Assembly: GCA_020845455.1 (NCBI GenBank)
Contig: JADLFO010000176.1
Location: forward strand, 36,594 to 100,593
Direction of reading: 5' to 3'
DNA: 64,000 nt
Source: Caldilineaceae bacterium
GTDB taxonomy: Bacteria; Chloroflexota; Anaerolineae; Caldilineales; Caldilineaceae
A program made the translations under genes and the position numbers. Positions 36,924 to 45,723 of this stretch are shown here, piece after piece (the first letter of the stretch is position 1; every line of letters begins with the position of its first letter). Under the pieces are notes generated by a model. It was not told the DNA's origin, made no database searches, and saw nothing but the letters and a program-made list of their open reading frames with translations.

Positions 36924-38237
36924 TCAATTCGGCCCCCAATGGCCCACCGCCGCGCGCACCGCCTCCAGCGCAGGCGCAATCACCGTAGGTTCCCCCGCCG
37001 CGGCCATCGCCGCCTGCACATCCTTTAGCCCGCTGCCCGTGTTGATCACCACCACCGTCTCCTCCGGCTGGATCAGCCCTGCCTGTGTTGCGGCCTGCAC
37101 CCCGGCCCACGCTGCCGCGCCCGCCGGTTCGGCAAAGACTGCGCCCAGCCGCGCCAGCGGCAGGATGGCGGCCAAGATCGCGGCGTCGTCCACCGTCACA
37201 AACGCCCCGCCTGTCTCGCGCACCGCGGCCAGCGCCTTGACCGCATCGCGCGGCGCATCCACGCTGATGCTGTCGGCGCGTGTGGTTGCCTTTACTGGCT
37301 CTGGCACATCCAGTCCACTGCGCCACGCGTTGGCGAGCGCAGCGCTGGCCGTGGACTGCACCCCAATGAGGCGCGGCATCCGCTCGATCCAACCCAAAGC
37401 CAGCAGATCGGCAAAGCCCTTGTGTACGCCGCCGATGATACAGCCGTCGCCCACCGCCACAAAGACTACATCCGGCACAGCCGCCGCGCCGCCCTGCAGC
37501 CGGCCCAACTGCTCGGCGATCTCAAACGCCACCGTCTTCTTGCCCTCAGTCATATACGGGTTATAGCCCGTGTTGCGGTTATACCAGCCGAATTCGGCGC
37601 AGGCCGCCGCACACAGGTCAAACGCCTGGTCATAGCTGCCATCCACCGCCAGCACACGGCTGCCATAGACCAACAGCTGCGCGATCTTGGCCGGGGGCGC
37701 GCTGCGCGGCACAAAGATCACGTTGACCTGACCCGCCGACGCGCTCTGCCCGGCCAGGGCCGCCGCCGCGTTGCCTGTGCTGGCCGTGGCGACGATGGGC
37801 CAGCCCCCCTCCTGCGCCCGCGCCACCGCAATCGCCGAGGCGCGGTCTTTGAGCGATCCGCTGGGGTTACGCCCATCGTCCTTGAGATAGAGGTGCGCCA
37901 GCCCAAGCGTCGCCCCCAGGCGCGGGGCCGCCGGCAGCGGCGTCCCACCCACGCCCAGCGGCGGCAGGCTGGCGCGCGCCGCCAGCGGCAGCAGCGGCCA
38001 ATAGCGCCCGATCGTGGGGTCGCGATCCTGGGCAAGCGTCTGGGGATCAAACACTCGGCCAATCGCCGCGTAATCGTAGACTACCTCCAGCGTGCCCAGA
38101 TCGCTGCCTTGGTTGGGCCGGCAGCCGCAGACATAGTCGAGTTCGCCGGGCGCGTACTGCCGGCCGCAGCGCAGACAGCGCAGCCCCAGGACAAATGGCG
38201 GCGGTTTCTTCCGGCTTACAGCACCACAGGTCGCCAT
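36924..38237 (-). CDS. thrC: Threonine synthase
   Basis: A 437-residue PLP enzyme turning O-phosphohomoserine into threonine. It carries the short N-terminal zinc-ribbon-like segment CLRCGRQYAPGELDYVCGC found in archaeal/bacterial thrC-2 forms, the Schiff-base lysine in NPSGSLKDRAS, the substrate loop ASTGNAAAALAG, the GDGCIIGG phosphate loop and the C-terminal NTGSGLKD. ATG 38237 is chosen because GAGGAG ends 6 bases upstream; an ATG at 38243 would overlap this site. The downstream cysteine-synthase-like gene is on the same strand. No hom or thrB gene is present in the window. Confidence 0.92.
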   Translation of the reverse strand: MATCGAVSRKKPPPFVLGLRCLRCGRQYAPGELDYVCGCRPNQGSDLGTLEVVYDYAAIGRVFDPQTLAQDRDPTIGRYWPLLPLAARASLPPLGVGGTPLPAAPRLGATLGLAHLYLKDDGRNPSGSLKDRASAIAVARAQEGGWPIVATASTGNAAAALAGQSASAGQVNVIFVPRSAPPAKIAQLLVYGSRVLAVDGSYDQAFDLCAAACAEFGWYNRNTGYNPYMTEGKKTVAFEIAEQLGRLQGGAAAVPDVVFVAVGDGCIIGGVHKGFADLLALGWIERMPRLIGVQSTASAALANAWRSGLDVPEPVKATTRADSISVDAPRDAVKALAAVRETGGAFVTVDDAAILAAILPLARLGAVFAEPAGAAAWAGVQAATQAGLIQPEETVVVINTGSGLKDVQAAMAAAGEPTVIAPALEAVRAAVGHWGPN

Positions 38238-38646
38238 GCGCATCTCCTCTTGCGTCGCTTTCTCGGTTCCCCTGCTTGTGTTCTACTCTGGGTTGCAGCG
38301 CCCGCGCCGTGCAATTGACAGCAAAGCAACATCTTGGGGCAGCCCCCCGTGCAGTACAATCAGGACAGTACACCTACCGCAGGGCAGACAATGCGCTGCA
38401 GCCAGTGCAGTGCAATACAGCCACGCGCAACTGTAGGCTAGATCATGGCGTTCAAGACACAGCATGTCAAACTAGGCAGCCGGGCGTCATCCAGGTAAAA
38501 TGGGACAGACGCCATGCACGGTGGTTTTGGCGCGGGGTCAACGGACCCCACCGGCTCGGAGAACTTGCATAGGTTATGGACTTTTTGCCCTGCCTACGCG
38601 ATAATACCGGAGGTACTCCACCGTAACGTGAACAAGGAATATAGCC
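38238..38646. other. Divergent spacer of about 410 bases
   Basis: Between thrC (minus) and the HARE-like gene (plus). It contains several similar words of the GTGCARTRCAAT type around 38305-38420, a promoter for the plus-strand gene at 38577 and no plausible protein or RNA gene that I can support. Confidence 0.6.
38577..38605 (+). promoter_or_regulatory. Sigma-70-like promoter of the HARE-like protein gene
   Basis: TGGACT (38577-38582), 17 bases, GATAAT (38600-38605); leader about 35 bases with AAGGAA before the ATG. Confidence 0.5.
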
Positions 38647-39849
38647 ATGACTAAGATCGACCGCTATCCGAGCTACGCGGCCTGCGTTGCAGACGCCCTG
38701 AGCGCCTCGGATCAGCCGTTGACCGTTGACGTACTTTTGTCCCAGATCGCCCGCCGCCGCCCCTTGGGCAAAGGCGCGCGCAGCGCAGTCTATCGCGCTA
38801 TCAACAAGCTCTTTCAGGCCGTGCCGGTCGCGCCGGGCCGCTATGGTTGGCTCTCCCATCTGTTGAACGACTCGGTCATTCGCCACCCGCTCACCAGCGA
38901 AGAGACTCGACGCGGCTTTCTGTTGTTGGACGAACTGGAACACATGGTTTTTTATCCCCAGTTTTTCCAAACCAACCAGCCCGATGACCGCACGCTGACC
39001 ATCGAACTGTTCGGCGGCCCCACCATCCACGCCGAGGCCTCCATCGAGCGCAAGACTTGGTCGCTGCGCCTCGGCCCCGAGTTTGGCGCCTGGATCGATA
39101 TGCAGGGCGGCCAGAGCAAAGACGACCTGCTGATCTTCGCGCGCGATGCCGCCGCCGGCCACTATATGGTGCGGCTCAACCTGCGCGAGATGCGCGACGA
39201 ACGCGCCATCCGCCAACGCAATATCCAGCTCGCCCTGCTGGCCGAAGAGATCGTCGCCGAAGACCGTCGCGTCCGCATGGCTATGCCCACTTGGGAACTG
39301 GTGGCGCGGCTGGTGGGGCGCGGCTTCTTTCACGAACAGCCTGCCGCCGACGACCTGCACTATGTGCTGCATGAATTCAGCATGCTGCGCTTCCGCGATG
39401 GCATGGGCTATCAACTGCCCCTCGACGACGATGCCACCCTGCCGGGGCAAACCGACGTGCGCTTCTCGCTCCCTGCCGATGCGGAGGACCTCCCAGACAT
39501 GGATGACGAGGACGACGAAGAAGACTGGTCGATGCTGCGCGCCGGCGATGACCCCGACGCGCTGACCTCGGAGGAAGGCTGCGCCAGCTATCAGGCCTAT
39601 CTCGAAACCTTCCTGGCGCTTGACCCCAACGGCCGCCCCCTGCCGCATGAGGACTTCCACCTGCTGGAGGCCGAACTGGAGCTGCTGGCGCGTCTGGAAC
39701 AGGAATTTGGCAGGCTTCTGCCCGACCAAGCCGAACGCAAAGAACTGCTGGCGTCGATGCTCTTCATCGACCCCAATGAATTCCTGGAAAACGGCTGGGA
39801 TATGCCGGAAGACCCCGATGTCGACAACCCGCCCTTCTGGGCCAATTGA
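38647..39849 (+). CDS. Uncharacterised acidic protein with N-terminal HARE-like winged helix
   Basis: A 400-residue cytosolic protein without a known full-length family that I recognise. Residues 5-75 (YPSYAACVADALSASDQPLTV to VAPGRYGWL) have the pattern of HARE/winged-helix domains such as those in RNA polymerase delta subunit and restriction systems: helix, a short strand, helix with ARSAVYRAINKLF, then a Gly-Arg-Tyr-Gly-Trp wing. A middle region (80-270) looks alpha/beta; residues 280-300 are a strongly acidic run (DMDDEDDEEDW). The C-terminus is helical and acidic. DNA/RNA-polymerase association is a guess from the delta-like layout. It has its own promoter and hairpin terminator. Confidence 0.7.
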   Translation: MTKIDRYPSYAACVADALSASDQPLTVDVLLSQIARRRPLGKGARSAVYRAINKLFQAVPVAPGRYGWLSHLLNDSVIRHPLTSEETRRGFLLLDELEHMVFYPQFFQTNQPDDRTLTIELFGGPTIHAEASIERKTWSLRLGPEFGAWIDMQGGQSKDDLLIFARDAAAGHYMVRLNLREMRDERAIRQRNIQLALLAEEIVAEDRRVRMAMPTWELVARLVGRGFFHEQPAADDLHYVLHEFSMLRFRDGMGYQLPLDDDATLPGQTDVRFSLPADAEDLPDMDDEDDEEDWSMLRAGDDPDALTSEEGCASYQAYLETFLALDPNGRPLPHEDFHLLEAELELLARLEQEFGRLLPDQAERKELLASMLFIDPNEFLENGWDMPEDPDVDNPPFWAN

Positions 39850-39879
39850 CCTTCGTCGCCGGGCCGCGCCTGAAAATGC

Positions 39880-39912
39880 AACGACCGCCGGAGGCCTCCG
39901 GCGGTCGTTTGA
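39880..39912 (+). terminator. Hairpin terminator after the HARE-like gene
   Basis: A 15-bp perfect inverted repeat AACGACCGCCGGAGG/CCTCCGGCGGTCGTT (39880-39909) with a short TTT tract, 30 bases after the stop. Confidence 0.75.
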
Positions 39913-39963
39913 TCCCAGCGCGCCAACTCGGCGCGCGCCTATCAAGACTCAACCCACAAGTGC

Positions 39964-40272
39964 ATGAATAAACCTGTCAACTGCCGCTATTTCTACGGAG
40001 ACTACTTCCGAGGCAAAAATAAGGAAGAGTGCCGCCTGGTCGGCGGTAACCCAGACAACGAACGTCCCTGGCGGCGCAAACTCTGCGACTCCTGCCCCGT
40101 ACCCGAAATCCTAATCGCCAGCAACACACGCGATCTTGTCCTCGAGGCCAGGGTCAAACACAAGTTTCTGCGCGATGGCGTCGAGGTGACCTTTGCCATC
40201 TGCGCCAAACACATGGTCGAGCTGAACGACCCGCGCTACTGCCCGCAGTGTGCCGCCGAACGGGCCGCCTAG
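39964..40272 (+). CDS. Small Cys-rich, probably zinc-binding protein
   Basis: A 102-residue cytosolic protein with cysteines in pairs: CRYFYGDYFRGKNKEEC (Cys 8 and 24), KLCDSCPVPE (two), ICAKHM (one Cys, one His) and YCPQC (two near the C-terminus). The last pair with the ICAKHM Cys/His looks like a split zinc ribbon. The N-terminal CRYFYGDYFRGK and DNERPWRRKLCDSCPVPE are distinct enough to define a family; I do not recognise its function. Start is ATG 39964 without a clear ribosome site. Its TAG overlaps the stop of the convergent patatin gene by four bases. Confidence 0.6.
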   Translation: MNKPVNCRYFYGDYFRGKNKEECRLVGGNPDNERPWRRKLCDSCPVPEILIASNTRDLVLEARVKHKFLRDGVEVTFAICAKHMVELNDPRYCPQCAAERAA

Positions 40273-41264
40273 CGCGGCTTCTTACTTTCTACAGTCACAA
40301 CCGAGGTCGCCAGGGTCGGCGATCTCATGCCGGAGGATAGGTTAGCCGAGAATCCGGGCTGCGCCGCCCAGCCTTCCACGCGGCGGCGCAGCCCTGTCCA
40401 CCAGCGCTCTACCGGCAGTTCAGGGCGGCTGCTCGACTCCATCTCGCCCAGCACCGCGCAGGTCTGCACATATCCCAGGTCAAACATCTCCTCGGCGCGG
40501 CTGAAATCAGTAGGCCCAGGCGCGTTCTCGACACCCAGCACAATATGATGGAGCCGCAGCTGGCGACGCGTGCGCGCCAGCGAGAGGTCATGCTGGGCAG
40601 CCAAGCGCACAGTCGTCATCACGCTCTGACGCAGCAGCGCCGGCACCCCGCGCAGCATGCGTACTTCGCGCGTTGCCATCACCCCCACCAGATCCAGCGC
40701 ATAGATCTCCGTCGCCCCCATCTCCAGCGCCACCCGCACCGGCAGCGGCGTCACCGTGCCGCCGTCAATATAGGGTTCGCCGTCCACCTCCCAGGGCGGA
40801 TGCATCGGGGCCAACGCCGTACTCGCCATCAGGGCGTCGAGCACACGGTCGTGCGGGTTCTCGCCAAAAACATGCAATTGCCCGGTGCGCAGGCTGGTAG
40901 CCGTCACGCGCAGGGCCACTTGGCCGTAATGCTGGAATTCGGTCGCAGGCGTGATCCCTTGCCGCTGCAGAAACGCATAGAAATTGCGGTTATCATAAAG
41001 GCTGTCTTGGCCGAGCAACAGACGGCCCAACGCCAGCCAGCGGTTGCCGGGATAGACATCATGCCGGCTCACCGCTCGCCATACATCGGCCAACGTCTCC
41101 ACTTGTGCCAACGAGACCTCGCGCGCCAAAAACGCGGCGTTGAGCGCGCCCGCAGAACAACCTACCAAAATGTCCGGCGTGATCTTCCGTTCCAGCAATG
41201 CGCGCAATGCTCCGACCTGTAGCGGGCCAAAATTACCCCCACCACTTAACACAAACGCGCGCAT
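40269..41264 (-). CDS. Patatin-like phospholipase (RssA/NTE type)
   Basis: A 331-residue serine acyl hydrolase. The oxyanion loop is VLSGGGNFGPLQVGAL at the N-terminus, the nucleophile elbow is VGCSAGALNAAF (GxSxG, Ser about residue 43), and the dyad Asp is in YIDGGTVTPLP. It has no signal peptide, so it acts in the cytosol or at the membrane face on lipid acyl esters. ATG 41264 follows GAGG/AGG; the frame upstream adds 10 unlikely residues. The C-terminal 80 residues are variable. Neighbours give no clear link; the divergent spacer is shared with the thiamine operon promoter. Confidence 0.9.
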   Translation of the reverse strand: MRAFVLSGGGNFGPLQVGALRALLERKITPDILVGCSAGALNAAFLAREVSLAQVETLADVWRAVSRHDVYPGNRWLALGRLLLGQDSLYDNRNFYAFLQRQGITPATEFQHYGQVALRVTATSLRTGQLHVFGENPHDRVLDALMASTALAPMHPPWEVDGEPYIDGGTVTPLPVRVALEMGATEIYALDLVGVMATREVRMLRGVPALLRQSVMTTVRLAAQHDLSLARTRRQLRLHHIVLGVENAPGPTDFSRAEEMFDLGYVQTCAVLGEMESSSRPELPVERWWTGLRRRVEGWAAQPGFSANLSSGMRSPTLATSVVTVESKKPR

Positions 41265-41485
41265 AGCACCTATTCCTCTCTTGTTCAGGTCCAAATTCCG
41301 GTACAGGTTGACAAACTCTTGCCGTCGACACCTCGCCGGCTGACGCTCATCGGCATACGCTGCAATCGATGCCGCTCTCAGACGCCACGACGAAGTCTGC
41401 TAGAACGAAGTATGCCACTGCGGGGTTTCTAGATCAGTATGCAACGATTCAGACCCTGGGCACAATGCGCGTCACCCTCCGAAGA
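41265..41485. other. Divergent spacer between the patatin gene and the thi promoter
   Basis: About 220 bases with no supported gene. A short near-duplication CGAAGTCTGC/CGAAGTATGC lies at about 41391-41414. No clear minus-strand promoter for the patatin gene was found. Confidence 0.5.
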
Positions 41486-41515
41486 TTGGACGCTCCTCCC
41501 ACGCTGTGCTACACT
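41486..41515 (+). promoter_or_regulatory. Promoter of the thiBPQ operon
   Basis: TTGGAC (41486-41491), 18 bases, extended -10 TGTGCTACACT ending at 41515. Start near 41522, just before the riboswitch leader. Confidence 0.7.
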
Positions 41516-41521
41516 CTGATC

Positions 41522-41547
41522 GGCCGGCAGATGGATACCTGCCGGCC
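41522..41547 (+). other. 5' end hairpin of the thi leader
   Basis: GGCCGGCAG (41522-41530) and CTGCCGGCC (41539-41547) form a perfect 9-bp stem with an 8-base loop at the very start of the predicted transcript; such 5' stems can protect an mRNA from 5' decay, here perhaps from RNase J. Confidence 0.6.
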
Positions 41548-41557
41548 TCTACAACCA

Positions 41558-41646
41558 AACCGGGGAGCTTGGACAAGCCAGGCTGAGAGGGCGGCAAGTG
41601 GCCGCCGACCCGCGACCTGATCTGGGTAATGCCAGCGGAGGGAGCA
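41558..41646 (+). promoter_or_regulatory. TPP riboswitch (THI element)
   Basis: The thiamine pyrophosphate aptamer shows its conserved parts in order: GGGGAGCTTGG at the 5' side, GGCTGAGAGGG, ACCCG, ACCTGATCTGGGTAATGCCAGCG and GGAGGGA at the 3' side. The P3 stem region GCGGCAAGTGGCCGC is complete. It is followed 20 bases later by a terminator hairpin, so the expected action is transcription termination when TPP is bound, which switches off uptake by thiBPQ. Confidence 0.96.
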
Positions 41647-41665
41647 GAGACAGCATCTGCACGCG

Positions 41666-41699
41666 ACGACCTTGCCCAGACCGGGTAAGGTCGTTTCTT
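41666..41699 (+). terminator. Riboswitch-controlled terminator
   Basis: ACGACCTT (41666-41673) pairs with AAGGTCGT (41687-41694), with CCC/GGG continuing inside, followed by TTTCTTC. It is placed between aptamer and thiB ribosome site (AGGAGGG). Confidence 0.88.
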
Positions 41700-41715
41700 C
41701 TACCAGGAGGGAAAA

Positions 41716-42807
41716 ATGCAGAACCGTTGGATCCATACACTTGTCCTGTTGGCCCTGCTGCTGGCAGGCTGCCAGGCCGTCCAACCGCCCGCCTCGTCCA
41801 GCGGCACAGCCGCGCCGCAGACCGCGGGCGAGCCGGTCACGCTGGTGCTGGCCAGCCACGATTCGTTCAGTGTCAGCGAGGATATCGTGGCCTCCTTCGA
41901 GACCACCCACAACGTCAAGCTCCAGTTTCTGGCCATGGGCGATGCCGGGGAGTCCCTGAACAAACTCATCCTCAGCAAGGATGCCCCGCTGGCCGACGTC
42001 TTCTTCGGCGTCGACAATACCTTTCTCAGCCGCGCCCTGGCCGCCGAGATGTTTATGCCCTACGCGTCCCCCCTGCTCGACCAGATCCCCGACGAGCTCA
42101 AACTGGACCCCGACCACACGCTGCTGCCGGTGGATTACGGCTTTGTCAATCTAAACGCAGACAGCGCCTGGTTTGTGGCACAGGGGCTGGCGCTCCCCCA
42201 AACGCTGGAGGACTTGACCAAGCCGGAATATGCCGGGCTGCTGGTACTCCCCAACCCGGCCTCCTCATCGCCGGGGCTGGCCTTCCTGCTCACCACCATC
42301 GCCCACTTCGGCGAAGACGGCTATCTCGACTTCTGGGCGGCGCTACGCGCCAATGACGTGTTGGTCACCGACGGCTGGAGCGAAGCCTATTTTGAGCGCT
42401 TCACCGCCGGCTCCGGCGGCACAGGCGACCGCCCCTTGGTCGTCAGCTACACCACCAGCCCGCCCGCCGACGTCGTCTATGCCACCGATGGCCGCACCGA
42501 ACCGGCGACTGTCAACATCTCTCCCGCAGACGGCGTCTTCCGCCAGGTGGAGTTCGTGGGCATCCTCAAGACCACCCAGCACCCTGAGCAGGCCAAGGCG
42601 TTGGTCGATTTCCTGCTGGACATCCCCTTCCAAGAGGATATCCCGCTGCAGATGTTTGTCTACCCCAGCAACGAGAATGCCGCGCTGCCGGAGCTTTTCA
42701 CCCAATACGCCCAGGCCCCGGCGGACCCGGTGCAGGTCGACCCCGCGCAGATCGAGGCCAACCGCGAACGCTGGATCGAAGCCTGGACCCAGACGATGCT
42801 GCGTTGA
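41716..42807 (+). CDS. thiB: Thiamine ABC transporter, substrate-binding lipoprotein
   Basis: A 363-residue lipoprotein (signal peptide ending LLLAGC, Cys at about residue 16-20) with a type II periplasmic-binding fold. Family features of ThiB/TbpA are visible: [52 protein letters not shown] and a C-terminal [24 protein letters not shown]. It delivers thiamine, its phosphate or TPP to ThiPQ. The TPP riboswitch directly upstream supports the substrate. AGGAGGG lies 6 bases before the ATG. A 14-base near-duplication (ATGCTGCGT) spans its stop codon at 42796-42823. Confidence 0.93.
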   Translation: MQNRWIHTLVLLALLLAGCQAVQPPASSSGTAAPQTAGEPVTLVLASHDSFSVSEDIVASFETTHNVKLQFLAMGDAGESLNKLILSKDAPLADVFFGVDNTFLSRALAAEMFMPYASPLLDQIPDELKLDPDHTLLPVDYGFVNLNADSAWFVAQGLALPQTLEDLTKPEYAGLLVLPNPASSSPGLAFLLTTIAHFGEDGYLDFWAALRANDVLVTDGWSEAYFERFTAGSGGTGDRPLVVSYTTSPPADVVYATDGRTEPATVNISPADGVFRQVEFVGILKTTQHPEQAKALVDFLLDIPFQEDIPLQMFVYPSNENAALPELFTQYAQAPADPVQVDPAQIEANRERWIEAWTQTMLR

Positions 42808-42847
42808 TCATGCTGCGTAAAAACCGCTGCGCTAAGGAGCGACTCCG

Positions 42848-44509
42848 ATGACCCGTGAACGGCTGCGCGGCGTGGCCCTGACCGCGCTCTATGGCCTGCC
42901 CCTGCTCTTCCTGGCCGCCTTCTTCTTCTACCCGCTGCTGCGCATCTTTCTGCTCAGCCTGGGCGGGGCGAAGGCCTGGGCCGCGCTGGGCACGCTGGCG
43001 CAGCCGTTCTTTTGGAAGGTTCTCTGGTTTACCACCTGGCAGGCCGTTGTCTCCACCGGGCTCACCCTGCTGGCCGGTCTGCCGCTTGCCTTTGTCTTTG
43101 CACGTTTTGCCTTCCCAGGCAAAACCCTGCTGCGCGCCTTGACCACCATCCCCTTTGTGCTGCCCACGGTCGTCGTCGCCGCCGCCTTTACCGCGCTGCT
43201 CGGCCCGTCAGGGGTGGTCAACCATTGGCTGCAAACGCTCTTTGGCCTGACCCGCCCTCCCATTCGGCTCGACCAATCCGTGTGGATGATCCTGCTGGCC
43301 CATGTCTTCTACAACGTCAGCGTGATCGTCCGCACTGTCGGCGGTTTCTGGGCCAACCTGAATCCCCGGCTCGAAGAGGCCGCCGCCGTCTTGGGCGCGG
43401 ACCGCTGGCGGCTCTACCGTCATATCACGCTGCCGCTGCTGCTGCCCAGCATCTTGGCCGCGGCGCTGCTCGTCTTTCTCTTCTGCTTCACCAGCTTTGG
43501 CGTGATCTTGATCCTGGGCGGGCTGCGCTTTGCCACGCTCGAAGTGGAGATCTACCGCCAGGCGATCAGCCTCTTCAACCTGCCCGTGGCCGCCGTGCTG
43601 GCCCTGGTGCAGATGCTCTTTACCTTTGCCGTGATGGCCGTCTACACGCGGCTGCAGGCGCGCGCCAGCCGCCCGCTCGAAGCGCGGCCCCAGTCCACCA
43701 CGGCGCGCACGCCGCGCACCTGGGCCGCCAGAACCGTGCTCGCCGCCTCGGTGATCGGCATGGCGCTGCTGCTGCTTGCCCCTCTCCTTGCGCTCGTCTG
43801 GCGCTCCTTCACCGTCGGCAGCGACGGCATCACCTGGGCCAACTACCGCGCCCTGACCGTCAACCTGCGCCAGAGCGCCTTTTTTGTGCCGCCCATCGTC
43901 GCCGTGCGCAACTCACTGCTCTATGCCATCGCTACCGTGGGCTTGAGCCTGTGCTTGGGCGTGATCAGCGCCTATCTCCTGGCGCGCCCGCACAGCCTGC
44001 TCGCCGCCATCCTCGACCCGCTCTTTCTGCTGCCCCTGGGCACATCGGCGGTGACGCTCGGCTTTGGCTATATCGTCGCCATGGGACCGCTGCGTACCTC
44101 GCCGATCTTGGTGCCCATCGCCCACACGCTGATCGCCGCGCCCTTTGTCGTACGCACCTTTCTGCCCGCGCTGCGCAGCCTCGACCCGCGGCTGCGCCAG
44201 GCCGCCGCCGTCATGGGCGCATCGCCCACGCGCGCCTGGTGGGAGATCGACGTGCCGCTGCTGGCCCGCGCCCTGCTCGTCTGCGCCGCCTTTGCCTTCA
44301 CCATCAGCCTGGGTGAATTCGGCGCAACCCTGCTCATCAGCCGCCCCGACGTGCCCACCATGCCGGTCGTCATCTATCGCGCCCTCGGCCAGCCTGGGCT
44401 GTCCAACTATGGGCAGGCGCTCGCCATGAGCACGATCCTCATGGTCACGTGCGCCGCCGGCTTGATCGCCATCGAGCGCTTCCGCCTGCAAGACGTAGGC
44501 GAGTTCTAA
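42848..44509 (+). CDS. thiP: Thiamine ABC transporter, permease
   Basis: A 553-residue fused permease with about 12 transmembrane helices, six per half, typical of ThiP. Both halves carry the cytosolic EAA loop that contacts the ATPase: [21 protein letters not shown] near residue 175 and [21 protein letters not shown] near residue 455. The length fits ThiP/FbpB-like fused permeases. AAGGAG is about 8 bases before the ATG, 40 bases after thiB. The 14 bases to thiQ show a continuous operon. Confidence 0.93.
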   Translation: MTRERLRGVALTALYGLPLLFLAAFFFYPLLRIFLLSLGGAKAWAALGTLAQPFFWKVLWFTTWQAVVSTGLTLLAGLPLAFVFARFAFPGKTLLRALTTIPFVLPTVVVAAAFTALLGPSGVVNHWLQTLFGLTRPPIRLDQSVWMILLAHVFYNVSVIVRTVGGFWANLNPRLEEAAAVLGADRWRLYRHITLPLLLPSILAAALLVFLFCFTSFGVILILGGLRFATLEVEIYRQAISLFNLPVAAVLALVQMLFTFAVMAVYTRLQARASRPLEARPQSTTARTPRTWAARTVLAASVIGMALLLLAPLLALVWRSFTVGSDGITWANYRALTVNLRQSAFFVPPIVAVRNSLLYAIATVGLSLCLGVISAYLLARPHSLLAAILDPLFLLPLGTSAVTLGFGYIVAMGPLRTSPILVPIAHTLIAAPFVVRTFLPALRSLDPRLRQAAAVMGASPTRAWWEIDVPLLARALLVCAAFAFTISLGEFGATLLISRPDVPTMPVVIYRALGQPGLSNYGQALAMSTILMVTCAAGLIAIERFRLQDVGEF

Positions 44510-44523
44510 GGGAATTCTCGCCC

Positions 44524-45723
44524 ATGCCGCCCGCCGCGCCGCATCTCGAACTGCGCCATATCCACAAGACCTATAACGAGCAGACGCGCGCGCTGGCCGG
44601 CGTCGACCTGACCATCGCTACCGGCGAAATCGTTTCGCTGCTCGGCCCCAGCGGCTGCGGCAAAAGCACACTGCTGCGCATCATCGCCGGGCTGGAAATT
44701 CCAGACCAAGGGGAGGTCCTGCTCGACGGCGTCAGCCTGCGCGGCGTCCCCGTCCACCGGCGTCACTTCGGGCTGATGTTCCAGGACTTTGCGCTCTTTC
44801 CCCACCTCAACGTGGCCGACAACATCGCCTTTGGGCTGCGCATGGCAGGACAACCGGACACGGCCATTCGCAGCCGCGTGGCCGCCATGCTCGGCCTGGT
44901 GAACCTTGAAGGCTATGGGGATCGCTCGATCTTTGAACTGAGCGGCGGTGAACGCCAGCGCGTGGCGCTGGCGCGCAGCCTCGCCCCCGAACCGGCGCTG
45001 CTGATGCTCGACGAACCGCTGGGCAGCTTAGATCGCGGTCTGCGCGAGGAGTTGCTGGAGGAACTGCGCGCGATCTTGCGGACGACCGGCGTCACCGCCG
45101 TCTATGTCACGCACGACCAAGATGAAGCCCTGGCGCTCTCCGACCGCATCGTCATCATGCGCGCCGGGCGGATCGAGCAGGTCGGCACGCCACAGACCAT
45201 CTATACCCACCCCGCCAATGATTTCGTAGCGCGCTTCCTGGGCTTTGAAAATCTGCTGCCCGCCCAGCTGCGCCCGCCCGCCGCACCAGGGGCAGGGGCG
45301 GTGGCGCAAACGCCCATCGGCCCTTTTCCGCTGCGCGGCGCGCCGCCTGCGCCGGGCGACTATACCCTCTTGATCCGGCCCGAAGCGGCGCGGCTGGCTG
45401 TATCCGGTACGGACAGCCGCGCCCACGGCTGGGGCTTTCACCCTGCGCCGGAGCCGGAAGCAGTGCTGCTGCGCGGCGAGGTCGTCGCCTGCACCTATCG
45501 CGGCCGCGAATACCGCGTGCAGGTGCGCGTGCCCGCCCCCACGCAGCCGGTCGAACTGCGCTTTGACCTGCCCGCCTTCCAACGCAGCGCCGCGCGCCAA
45601 GGGCTGGCGGCCAACCAACTGCCTGCGCCGGGAACCCCGCTCGACCTGCTGATCTATCCGGGGCTGGCGACCCTACTTGCGCTGGACACGCCCAGCAAAG
45701 CCGCGCCCGACCGGCAAGCTTAG
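44524..45723 (+). CDS. thiQ: Thiamine ABC transporter, ATP-binding protein
   Basis: A 399-residue ABC ATPase: Walker A GPSGCGKST (about residue 42), Q-loop MFQDFALFP, signature LSGGERQRVALARSL, Walker B LLMLDEP, and H-loop VYVTHDQDEAL. The C-terminal 150 residues form a TOBE/MOP-like regulatory extension (LLIRPEAARLAV, EVVACTYRGREYRVQVRV). Classical ThiQ of Proteobacteria lacks this extension (about 230 residues), so this is a PotA/FbpC-length version. The start at 44524 is preferred over an upstream frame overlapping thiP. Its stop overlaps that of the convergent TrkA gene. Confidence 0.9.
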   Translation: MPPAAPHLELRHIHKTYNEQTRALAGVDLTIATGEIVSLLGPSGCGKSTLLRIIAGLEIPDQGEVLLDGVSLRGVPVHRRHFGLMFQDFALFPHLNVADNIAFGLRMAGQPDTAIRSRVAAMLGLVNLEGYGDRSIFELSGGERQRVALARSLAPEPALLMLDEPLGSLDRGLREELLEELRAILRTTGVTAVYVTHDQDEALALSDRIVIMRAGRIEQVGTPQTIYTHPANDFVARFLGFENLLPAQLRPPAAPGAGAVAQTPIGPFPLRGAPPAPGDYTLLIRPEAARLAVSGTDSRAHGWGFHPAPEPEAVLLRGEVVACTYRGREYRVQVRVPAPTQPVELRFDLPAFQRSAARQGLAANQLPAPGTPLDLLIYPGLATLLALDTPSKAAPDRQA

